Shown in pieces: positions 1 through 5,763 of a stretch of DNA of 6,185 nt. This DNA comes from Spirochaetia bacterium. GTDB lineage: Bacteria; Spirochaetota; Spirochaetia; Treponematales; Treponemataceae. A program made the position numbers and the translations under genes. Location of the stretch: positions 1-6,185 of the forward strand of contig CAAGIZ010000030.1 of NCBI GenBank assembly GCA_900770075.1, given 5' to 3'. Each line of letters starts with the position of its first letter. The stretch's first letter is position 1. Below the pieces are notes generated by a model. It worked only from the letters and a program-made list of their open reading frames with translations. It was not told the origin of the DNA and did no database searches.

Positions 1-317
1 CATATGCTTACCATGTTTACTGCTGCGCCGTCGGTTTCGTAGACTGCAATGTCGCTGCCGTTTGGACTTCTTGCCGCCAGTTTTATGGCAAGATCCGTAA
101 CCTGATAGTGTTCTCCCAGAGAATCCTCAGTCCATTTTATTATAAAGCCGTCCTGACCTGTGCTGAAAAAACTATCCTGTTCACTTTCAGAGTTTTCAAG
201 AACTGCCAGTGCCGTAACAGCAGAATTATGAGCCTGAGTGGAAATATGGGACTGGGCAAAAAAAAGTGCTCCAGAAGAAGCCAGCAAGGCAGATAAAAAA
301 AGCGTTTTACCTTTCAT
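1..317 (-). CDS. Exported WD40-like (beta-propeller) protein, N-terminal part
   Basis: The gene runs off the left edge; 105 complete codons are visible. It starts at an ATG (317-315) with a GAGG ribosome binding site at 325-328, seven bases upstream. Residues 1-21 form a signal peptide: a basic start (MKGK), a hydrophobic core (LFLSALLASSGALFFA) and probable cleavage before QSHIS. The following residues look like WD40 or related propeller blades: a His near residue 30, then VTALAV, then STGQDGFIIKW around 52-62, which resembles the GxDGxIxxW end of a WD repeat. A second blade seems to begin with VTDLAIKLAARSPNGSDIAVYETDG. The start lies 16 bp after the rseP stop, so the two are probably co-transcribed. 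No enzyme activity can be assigned; a periplasmic or outer-surface scaffold is the simplest reading. The fold call is an inference from about one and a half blades. Confidence 0.7.
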   Translation of the reverse strand, partial: MKGKTLFLSALLASSGALFFAQSHISTQAHNSAVTALAVLENSESEQDSFFSTGQDGFIIKWTEDSLGEHYQVTDLAIKLAARSPNGSDIAVYETDGAAVNMVSI

Positions 318-333
318 AATCAATCCTCAAAAA

Positions 334-1464
334 TCAATTTTTTGACATTCCGTAGTTAAGGAAAAAGTTGAAGTCGCCCATAACTGCAATTACGAACAAA
401 AATGCAATAAAGGCAAGCCCGATATATTGTATACGATAACGAACTTTTGGGGAAATGCGGATTCTGAAAACCGCTTCAATAAGGGAGAACAGGATAAGTC
501 CTCCGTCTAAAACCGGAACAGGAAGCAGGTTCATTATGAAAAGGGAAATGCTTATAAGGGCAACAAAATTCAATACGGAAGAAAGTCCCGTCCTGAATCC
601 CTCTGAAAAACCTTCCTTTACTGTTTCCCCCAGCATGGTCGTAATGGAAGCAGGACCGCTTACCGCCTGTGTAATTTTTACTCCCTTAAAAAGTCCTGCA
701 ATTCCTGTTATTGAGGCTTTAAAAATCTTTACAGTCTCCTTTCCGCCCTGAACAACCGCACCAAAAAAGCCGTAACGCTTTGCTTCTCTTTTTACAGTTG
801 TCCCCTGTGTGCTCAGAACTCCGATTTTTCCTGCTCCAGTGGTCTTGTCCAGGCTGGTATGAACAGTAAATTCCAGTTCTTTTCCTTCCCTTAGAACCTT
901 TACCTGCAAATCTTCGTCAGGGTGAATGGAAACAAAGGCAAAAATTTCTGAAAAGTCGTTTATTTTTTCAGAATTTATCTGGATTATTTCATCGCCGGTG
1001 CAAAGTCCTGCTTCTGCAGCCGGAGAGAAAATTTCCGGGTAGACTTCGTTTGCCAGAGTAATCTTGTTCGAAGCAGACCAGTAGCTGTAACCTGTCATTG
1101 CAATTACAAAAAAAGAAAAAAAAGTGAGCAGAAGGTTTGCCAGAGGTCCGGAAAAAGCTATAAGGGCCCGCTTTAAGGGAGAAACTCCGTAAAGTGAATC
1201 TTTGTCGCAGACAGAAAAATCACTGTCAGTTTCAGAATCCTGATAATCGTTTTCGCCCTTCATCGAACAGTAGCCGCCAATGGGGAAGAGAGAAATTCTC
1301 CAGTCAATGTTCCTGATTTTTTTATGGAGCAGAACCGGTCCCATCCCTATGGAAAAAGCTTCTACCTTTACGCCGCAGGCAAGGGCTGCAAGAAAATGTC
1401 CTCCCTCGTGCAGAAAAACAATTATTCCGAGAATTATAAGTCCGTAGATTATCTTTAATATCAT
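334..1464 (-). CDS. rseP: RseP-type site-2 intramembrane zinc metalloprotease
   Basis: The protein has 376 residues and belongs to the M50 family, which cuts membrane-anchored substrates (such as anti-sigma factors or leftover signal peptides) inside the inner membrane. The zinc motif HEGGH is at 19-23 in the first membrane helix, with catalytic Glu20. The GPxxN motif lies at 106-110 (GPLAN) at the start of the second helix. A PDZ domain spans roughly 138-205 (AGLCTGDEIIQINSEKI is its core). The third zinc ligand is Asp320 in NLLPVPVLDGG (312-322). Further hydrophobic helices lie near 293-313 and 341-363. All catalytic residues are present. Only one PDZ domain is seen, whereas E. coli RseP (450 residues) has two. 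The ATG follows the dxr stop after two bases, and no clear Shine-Dalgarno is visible, so translation may be coupled to dxr. The natural substrate is unknown. Confidence 0.95.
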   Translation of the reverse strand: MILKIIYGLIILGIIVFLHEGGHFLAALACGVKVEAFSIGMGPVLLHKKIRNIDWRISLFPIGGYCSMKGENDYQDSETDSDFSVCDKDSLYGVSPLKRALIAFSGPLANLLLTFFSFFVIAMTGYSYWSASNKITLANEVYPEIFSPAAEAGLCTGDEIIQINSEKINDFSEIFAFVSIHPDEDLQVKVLREGKELEFTVHTSLDKTTGAGKIGVLSTQGTTVKREAKRYGFFGAVVQGGKETVKIFKASITGIAGLFKGVKITQAVSGPASITTMLGETVKEGFSEGFRTGLSSVLNFVALISISLFIMNLLPVPVLDGGLILFSLIEAVFRIRISPKVRYRIQYIGLAFIAFLFVIAVMGDFNFFLNYGMSKN

Positions 1465-1466
1465 TT

Positions 1467-2573
1467 TTATACCAGTTCAGCTGCCAGTTTTCTGGCCAGA
1501 CAATCCGCTTCAAAAATATCAGCCGTATCGCGGATTTCCGTGTTCCATTCCTGTCTTCCTTCCATTACTTTTGCCACGATTTCTGCAATTTTCCCGAAGT
1601 TGATTTTTCCTTCGATAAACGCTCCTGCAGCAATTTCGTTGGCAGCATTAAAGGCTATCGGATGGCAGTTGTCGTTCTTTGCAGCCTTATAGGCCAGGTC
1701 TAAAAGCGGAAAATCCTTTCGCCGTGGTTTTTCAAAGGTAAGGGTTCTCTTGCCTGTCAAGGTGTCTGTCAGGTCAAAGGACCTCATGAAATTACACTTT
1801 ACCTCAGGCCAGTCGAGAGCCTGAATTATCGGGTGCTTCATGTCAGGTTCGCTGAGCTGGGCATAAACGATTCCGTCCTTTGTGCGCACCAGAGAGTGGA
1901 TTACGCTTTCCGGGTGAATTACCACTTCAATTTTTTCAGTATCAAAGCCGAAAAGCCTTTTTGCTTCTATTACTTCAAGACCTTTGTTTCCAAGGGTGGC
2001 AGAATCAACTGTAATTTTGGTGCCCATATTCCATGTAGGGTGTTTCAGGGCATCCTGAAGGGTAGCAGAAGCGATTTTTTCTGAATTCCAGGTTCTGAAA
2101 GGACCGCCGCTTGCCGTTATTATGAGCTGATCCGTATTTTTTGCACCACAACTGTTCAGCAGGGTAAAGATTGCCGAATGTTCGCTGTCCACAGGAAGAA
2201 TCCTGCTTCCGGTTTTTTTTGCAAGGCTGAAGATTACCGGCCCTGCCATTACTACCGACTCTTTGTTTGCAAGAGCCAGGTCTATTCCTGCTTCCAGAAC
2301 AAGAATAGTGGGCACAAGACCTGCACTTCCTGCAATTCCGTTTACAACTATGTCTGGTTTTGTGCTGTCTATGAGTTTTTTTATGCCGTCAGTTCCATCT
2401 TCGGAAGTAAGTGAACAGGGGCAGGAAAACAGGGCTGCAAGTTCCTCAAGCTTTTTTCTGTTTTTGTTCGCCGTAAGACCGCAGCAGGAAAACCTGTCTT
2501 TTTGATTTTTTATTATGTCAAGAGTGCTTGTTCCAATGGAACCGGTACAGCCTAAGACGAGAATCTTCTTCAT
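1467..2573 (-). CDS. dxr: 1-deoxy-D-xylulose 5-phosphate reductoisomerase
   Basis: Dxr (IspC) rearranges and reduces deoxyxylulose phosphate to 2-C-methyl-D-erythritol 4-phosphate with NADPH, the committed step of the MEP isoprenoid pathway, in the cytoplasm. The protein is 368 residues. The NADPH-binding loop GCTGSIG is at 8-14, followed by STLDII. LANKES is at 101-106. The metal-binding Asp129 and Glu131 lie in PVDSEHS. The catalytic-loop motif SGGPFR is at 155-160, and MGTKITVDSATLGNKGLE at 183-200 ends in the third metal ligand Glu200. These correspond to E. coli D150, E152 and E231. I chose the ATG at 2573 because AAGGA lies seven bases upstream and the Rossmann strand starts directly (MKKILVLGCTG); a start at 2618 would add 15 residues with no ribosome binding site. 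MEP genes fit Treponema, unlike Borrelia, which uses mevalonate. It supplies precursors that UppS, encoded two genes upstream, consumes. Confidence 0.97.
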   Translation of the reverse strand: MKKILVLGCTGSIGTSTLDIIKNQKDRFSCCGLTANKNRKKLEELAALFSCPCSLTSEDGTDGIKKLIDSTKPDIVVNGIAGSAGLVPTILVLEAGIDLALANKESVVMAGPVIFSLAKKTGSRILPVDSEHSAIFTLLNSCGAKNTDQLIITASGGPFRTWNSEKIASATLQDALKHPTWNMGTKITVDSATLGNKGLEVIEAKRLFGFDTEKIEVVIHPESVIHSLVRTKDGIVYAQLSEPDMKHPIIQALDWPEVKCNFMRSFDLTDTLTGKRTLTFEKPRRKDFPLLDLAYKAAKNDNCHPIAFNAANEIAAGAFIEGKINFGKIAEIVAKVMEGRQEWNTEIRDTADIFEADCLARKLAAELV

Positions 2574-2580
2574 TTTACTT

Positions 2581-2585
2581 TCCTT
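2581..2585 (-). promoter_or_regulatory. Ribosome binding site that fixes the dxr start
   Basis: AAGGA on the minus strand, seven bases before the ATG at 2573. It supports the shorter Dxr and argues against the in-frame ATG at 2618, which lacks such a site. Confidence 0.75.
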
Positions 2586-2621
2586 AAAAGACGACAGCTT
2601 TAGTCTGTAGTAGTGCAACCG

Positions 2622-3473
2622 TTACTGTAAGAGCACAGGATAAAGGTGCGTAATTACAAAATAGAATACTGGAGCAGAAAAAACGATGCTGTCGATGGAG
2701 TCAAGAATTCCGCCCCGTCCCGGAATTATGGAGCCGGAATCCTTGCAGTTTGAAGAGCGTTTTAAAACCGACTCCACCAGATCACCTAAAATGGATGTTA
2801 TTGAAATAAGAATTCCCAAAAAAATCAGTTTTAAAACTGAACCCGTAAAAATATCCTTCCATAAAATCCAGCTTAAAATTCCGCTCAAAATGGAACCGAA
2901 AATTCCTCCGCAAAACCCTGCAATGCTCTTGTTCGGACTGGCTTTTATGAAACCCTTGTTGTTTTTTCCGAAAAGTACACCAAAAAACCAGGCCAGAGAG
3001 TCGCAGAAAAAGACCATTGTCAAAAACATTATCAGTATCTGACGGGAATTCTTCAGAAAAGTCATCCTTGTTAAGAAGGTCAGCAGAAAACCGGTGTATG
3101 TAAGAATCGTAATCGAGGTGACAATCCTGCTGTTTGAGTTTTCAAAACTACGGTTGGAGAGAACCTCTGCGGAAAGGCAGGCAAGGATTGAAGCCACATA
3201 TATAAAATCAACGTAGGAAATGTCGAATTCAAAGACAGCCCTCAAAAGCATTGTAAAGTTTATAAGACCTGTCATCGAAAGAAGAAAAAATTTATTCTGC
3301 AGGGTAAAATTGTTTGAAAGAATGTTATAAAATTCCCAGGCAGCAATAACAGAAACCACCGACACCACAGCATGAATTGCAAGGTGATTAAGCTGATTCA
3401 GCATAATCAGCACGATGACAAGCGGTACACCTATAAAAAAAACTCCAAGTCTTGAAACGACTTTACGATTCAT
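2622..3473 (-). CDS. cdsA: Phosphatidate cytidylyltransferase (CDP-diglyceride synthase)
   Basis: CdsA makes CDP-diacylglycerol from phosphatidic acid and CTP in the inner membrane, the branch point for bacterial phospholipids. The protein has 283 residues, matching the family (E. coli 285). It is strongly hydrophobic, with about eight membrane segments, for instance near 10-28, 118-136, 144-169, 188-205, 213-230 and 262-282. The conserved cytoplasmic pieces are FFCDSLAWFFGVLFGK (155-170), PNKSIAGF (180-187) and the C-terminal signature from Ser235 to Asp261, containing LKR, KDSG, PGRGG and LDSID. The signature differs from the classical form at two positions: HGG is RGG and DRxD is DSID. The metal-binding Asp residues remain. 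The ATG at 3473 has AGGGGA five to ten bases upstream (3478-3483). The gene lies 11 bp after uppS and 48 bp before dxr. Confidence 0.93.
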   Translation of the reverse strand: MNRKVVSRLGVFFIGVPLVIVLIMLNQLNHLAIHAVVSVVSVIAAWEFYNILSNNFTLQNKFFLLSMTGLINFTMLLRAVFEFDISYVDFIYVASILACLSAEVLSNRSFENSNSRIVTSITILTYTGFLLTFLTRMTFLKNSRQILIMFLTMVFFCDSLAWFFGVLFGKNNKGFIKASPNKSIAGFCGGIFGSILSGILSWILWKDIFTGSVLKLIFLGILISITSILGDLVESVLKRSSNCKDSGSIIPGRGGILDSIDSIVFSAPVFYFVITHLYPVLLQ

Positions 3474-3484
3474 AAAATCCCCTG

Positions 3485-4207
3485 TTATTTTTGGTCCAAA
3501 ACGGCGCCAAATCTTCTGGTTCGTTTTTGAAATTCAGTTATATTTTCTAAAAATTCGCTTTCAGTGTAATCCGGCCAAAGGGTATCCGTAAAAATAAATT
3601 CAGCGTAGGCACACTGCCAGAGCAAAAAATTGCTCAGCCGCTGCTCTCCGCCTGTACGAATCATCAGATCCACATCCGGCAAATCCTTTATATCCAAAGA
3701 TTTAGAGATAAACTCTTCGGTTATTTCCTCCGGTTTTATGCTGTTTTCCGTTATTTTTCTTATTCCCCGGACGATTTCATCACGGCTGCCATAGTTTATG
3801 GCAAGGACACAGGTTGTTCCGGAAAAATGTTCAGTGTCTTTTTTTGCATTTAGGATTTCGTTTTGAACGTCTTTTGGAAGACCTGTTAAATCTCCGATGT
3901 GTTCAATTTTTATTCCGTTATCTTTATAAAACTGAAATTCAGAGCGCAAATGTCCTTTTATCAGCGTCATAAGATAGCCGACTTCATCCTGAGTGCGCTT
4001 CCAGTTTTCTGTGGAGAAAGTGTACAAAGTTATGTATTTTATTCCTAAAGAGGCGGCTGCAGCAACGATACGTTTCGCCGAATTCAAGCCTTCCTTATGC
4101 CCGTGAGAGCGGGATAAACCTCTTTGTTTTGCCCAGCGGCCGTTTCCATCCATTATTACAGCAACATGTTCTGGAAGACCGCCGGATTTTATTTCTTCGA
4201 TTTTCAT
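3485..4207 (-). CDS. uppS: Undecaprenyl diphosphate synthase (cis-prenyltransferase)
   Basis: UppS adds isopentenyl units to farnesyl diphosphate with cis geometry, giving the C55 lipid that carries cell-wall precursors. With the start chosen here it has 240 residues (E. coli 253). Motifs in order: HVAVIMDGNGRWAKQRG at 14-30 with the catalytic Asp20; SHGHKEG at 34-40; LYTFSTENWKR at 61-71; NYGSRDEI at 138-145; and DLMIRTGGEQRLSNFLLWQ at 180-198, with Arg184, Arg190 and Ser192 for diphosphate binding and Glu203 nearby for magnesium. These match E. coli R194, R200, S202 and E213 at a constant offset. The ATG at 4207 is preferred: the only upstream in-frame ATG (4264) would add 19 unconserved residues overlapping frr. 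The ribosome binding site is weak, and the gene starts 23 bp after the frr stop, so coupling is plausible. Confidence 0.96.
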   Translation of the reverse strand: MKIEEIKSGGLPEHVAVIMDGNGRWAKQRGLSRSHGHKEGLNSAKRIVAAAASLGIKYITLYTFSTENWKRTQDEVGYLMTLIKGHLRSEFQFYKDNGIKIEHIGDLTGLPKDVQNEILNAKKDTEHFSGTTCVLAINYGSRDEIVRGIRKITENSIKPEEITEEFISKSLDIKDLPDVDLMIRTGGEQRLSNFLLWQCAYAEFIFTDTLWPDYTESEFLENITEFQKRTRRFGAVLDQK

Positions 4208-4230
4208 TGGAACTTCATTCTGCCAAAAAA

Positions 4231-4773
4231 CTAGGCAAGAATTTCCTTTTCCTTTGCATCGCAAACAGACTGAATTTCTGCGATGTATTTATCAGTGAGT
4301 TTCTGAAGATCGTCGGTTTCTTTTTTGAGCTGATCTTCGGTAATCTCTCCTGCTTTCTGCTGTTTTTTCAAATCATCGTTTCCATCACGGCGGATATTAC
4401 GGATTGTCGTCTTGTAGTTTTCTGCCATGGACTTTGCCTGTTTTACCAGTTCCTTGCGGCGGTCGGCTGTAAGGGCAGGAATGGAGATGCGGATTACCTT
4501 TCCATCGTTAGAAGGATTTAATCCCAGATCAGCAACCAGAATTGCCTTTTCTATATCAGTAATAAGACCTTTGTCGAAAGGAGAAATTACGACAGTACGG
4601 GCTTCCGGAATTGAAATCTGAGCAACCTGATTCAGCGGTGATTTCTGTCCATAATAATCTACCCGGACTTTATCAAACATAGAGGCTGAAGCACGTCCCG
4701 TGCGGATTGTATTCATTTCGTTTTTTATACCCTCAAGGGTCTTTTCCATCTTAGCTTTTGCGTCAAATGACAT
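4231..4773 (-). CDS. frr: Ribosome recycling factor
   Basis: RRF acts with EF-G in the cytoplasm to split the 70S ribosome after release of the finished protein. The protein has 180 residues from the chosen start (E. coli 185). The family pattern is clear: EKTLEGIKNEMNTIRTGRAS at 10-29 (first long helix and IRTGRAS turn); the beta-rich domain II over about 31-103, including PEARTVVISPFDK and GLNPSNDGKVIRISIPALTADRRKEL; and the helices of domain I again from about 104, with the conserved IRNIRRDGND at 124-133. The ATG at 4773 has GGGAGA seven bases upstream. Two other in-frame ATGs (4806 and 4788) lie inside a hairpin arm or overlap that binding site and are less likely. It lies 139 bp after tsf, where pyrH stands in many other bacteria. 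Confidence 0.97.
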   Translation of the reverse strand: MSFDAKAKMEKTLEGIKNEMNTIRTGRASASMFDKVRVDYYGQKSPLNQVAQISIPEARTVVISPFDKGLITDIEKAILVADLGLNPSNDGKVIRISIPALTADRRKELVKQAKSMAENYKTTIRNIRRDGNDDLKKQQKAGEITEDQLKKETDDLQKLTDKYIAEIQSVCDAKEKEILA

Positions 4774-4847
4774 ATCGATTTCTCCCATTTTTTTGACAGG
4801 GAACATTTAAAAACAGTTTTGGTGAATTTCAAATGTTCCCGAAGCAT
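4725..4847 (-). CDS. Possible 40-residue leader ORF overlapping the frr start
   Basis: A 40-codon ORF starts at an ATG (4847-4845) preceded by AAGGA at 4856-4860, eight bases upstream, a good Shine-Dalgarno arrangement. It ends at a TAA at 4725-4727, after reading through the hairpin 4799-4840 and the first 16 codons of frr in another frame. The peptide is basic (it begins MLREHLKFTKTVFK) and resembles nothing I know. It may be chance, or a leader ORF whose translation opens the hairpin and affects frr initiation. The evidence is only the binding site and the placement. Confidence 0.2.
   Translation of the reverse strand: MLREHLKFTKTVFKCSLSKKWEKSICHLTQKLRWKRPLRV
4781..4786 (-). promoter_or_regulatory. 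Ribosome binding site that fixes the frr start
   Basis: GGGAGA on the minus strand, seven bases before the ATG at 4773. It selects the 180-residue RRF over longer in-frame versions. It lies 12 bases downstream of the hairpin at 4799-4840. Confidence 0.7.
4799..4840 (-). promoter_or_regulatory. Long stem-loop in the frr leader
   Basis: The arms GGGAACATTT and AAATGTTCCC (4799-4808 and 4831-4840) are a perfect 10-bp inverted repeat. In minus-strand RNA the stem grows by a G-U pair (4830/4809) and three A-U pairs, giving 14 pairs with a loop of 14 bases (4813-4826). The wobble pair forms only in the minus-strand transcript. After the 3' arm comes UGUC and then a run of A, not U, so this is not a standard intrinsic terminator. 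Possible roles are an RNase III processing site, a stability element, or a control of frr translation. The structure is seen; the role is inferred. Confidence 0.55.
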
Positions 4848-4873
4848 CTTTTTTGTCCTTGTTTTAGAAACAT

Positions 4874-4899
4874 CCCCGAAAAAGTTTAATTTTACGGGG
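4874..4899 (-). terminator. Stem-loop just after tsf, possible weak terminator or processing site
   Basis: In minus-strand RNA, CCCCG pairs with CGGGG, followed inward by a U-U mismatch and four A-U pairs around a 6-base loop. It begins 13 bases after the tsf stop. The following bases AUGUUUCU have only a short, interrupted U run, so termination would be partial at best. Such a site would reduce expression of frr and later genes relative to the abundant S2 and EF-Ts. Confidence 0.35.
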
Positions 4900-4912
4900 A
4901 GCTCTAAAAAAG

Positions 4913-5749
4913 TTATTTTCCGAGAACAAAAAGAACAATCTTTCCGAAAGAAAGTTTTGCTCCTGCTGCCTTTCCGACTTCATCAAGTTTTTTAGCAACA
5001 GTGAGTTTATCGTCCTTTACGAAAGCCTGATCAACAAAACAGCTTTCTGCAAGAAGCTTGCTGATTTTTCCGTTAAGGATTCCGTCCTTTACATTCTGCG
5101 GTTTAGAAGCCATCTTTTCGTCAGCTTCCATCTGGGCAGCAAAAATTTCTCTCTGCTCATCGATGTAGCTCTGAGGAACTTCTTCTTTTGTGATGTATGC
5201 AGGTGTGAAAGCAGCCAGGTGAAGACAGCAGTCTTTTGCAAAAGTCTTGACTTCGTCTGAAGTAGAACCTTCAACAACTACGATTGCACCTGTTTTCTTG
5301 TCTGAGTGAACGTAAACACCGGCAACAGCGTTTGCCCCGACTTCAACGAAAGCAGCACGGCGTACAGACATGTTTTCGCGGAATTTGATTGCGATAGTGT
5401 CAATCAGTGCCTTGTGTTCGTCAGTAATTTCATCAGAGCCCTTTGCAAGGGTGATTTCTGCAGCTTTATCAGCAGTTTCAGCAAAATCTGCATTGTTTGA
5501 TACGAAGTCTGTTTCGCAGGTAACTTCTACCATAGCGATTTTGTTGCCTTCCTGTTTGATGACGATGCGTCCTTCACCGGTTGCACGGTCAGAACGTTTT
5601 GCCATTGCAGCAAGACCTTTTTCTTTTAAGATTTTTTCAGCCTCAGCGAGGTTTCCGTCTGCGTCCTGAAGTGCTTTTTTGCAGTCAAGCATACCAGCAC
5701 CGGTTGATTCGCGGAGGGCTTTTACGTCAGCAGCTGTAAATGATGCCAT
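4913..5749 (-). CDS. tsf: Elongation factor Ts
   Basis: EF-Ts is the nucleotide exchange factor that releases GDP from EF-Tu in the cytoplasm. The protein has 278 residues (E. coli 283). The N-terminal UBA-like domain (1 to about 55) carries ADVKALRESTGAGMLDCKKAL, the ribosome- and EF-Tu-contacting helix region, then AEAEKILKEKGLAAMAKRSDR. The hallmark TDFV is at 80-83 (CETDFVSNNADF) and is the part that reaches the EF-Tu nucleotide site. The two dimerisation-core subdomains follow, including VGANAVAGVYVHSDKKTGAIVVVEG and, near the end, LLAESCFVDQAFVKDDKLTV. The ATG at 5749 has GGAG at 5757-5760, seven bases upstream. It starts 14 bp after the rpsB stop, the usual rpsB-tsf pair. No key residue is missing. 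Confidence 0.97.
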   Translation of the reverse strand: MASFTAADVKALRESTGAGMLDCKKALQDADGNLAEAEKILKEKGLAAMAKRSDRATGEGRIVIKQEGNKIAMVEVTCETDFVSNNADFAETADKAAEITLAKGSDEITDEHKALIDTIAIKFRENMSVRRAAFVEVGANAVAGVYVHSDKKTGAIVVVEGSTSDEVKTFAKDCCLHLAAFTPAYITKEEVPQSYIDEQREIFAAQMEADEKMASKPQNVKDGILNGKISKLLAESCFVDQAFVKDDKLTVAKKLDEVGKAAGAKLSFGKIVLFVLGK

Positions 5750-5763
5750 CTGTATTCTCCTGA

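Noticed and set aside
108..751. Plus-strand open frames of 62 and 98 codons opposite the propeller gene and rseP
   Set aside because: They lie antisense to genes with clear motifs and have no recognisable domain or binding site.
2591..2611. Imperfect inverted repeat (ACGACAG / CTGTAGT) between cdsA and dxr
   Set aside because: Only seven positions with a central mismatch, a weak stem without a proper U run; too little to call a terminator.
2686..3042. Plus-strand open frame of 118 codons opposite cdsA
   Set aside because: It mirrors the coding bias of cdsA on the other strand; its protein is low-complexity, rich in Pro and Lys, with no known motif.
4205..4218. Four-codon ORF (ATG AAG TTC CAA TGA) whose stop overlaps the uppS start
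   Set aside because: It has no clear ribosome binding site of its own and is short enough to arise by chance.
4208..4264. Longer UppS start at 4264 overlapping frr
   Set aside because: It has no ribosome binding site, and the 19 extra residues are unlike UppS and overlap the frr end.
4793..4798. TTGACA on the plus strand
   Set aside because: It has no -10 box at a suitable distance (17 bases on comes GTTTTG) and points away from the genes into tsf.
4804..4832. Possible minus-strand promoter in the tsf-frr gap: TTGAAA, 16 bases, TTAAAT
   Set aside because: The -10 box matches only four of six positions, and the whole element lies inside the hairpin repeat, which explains these bases equally well.
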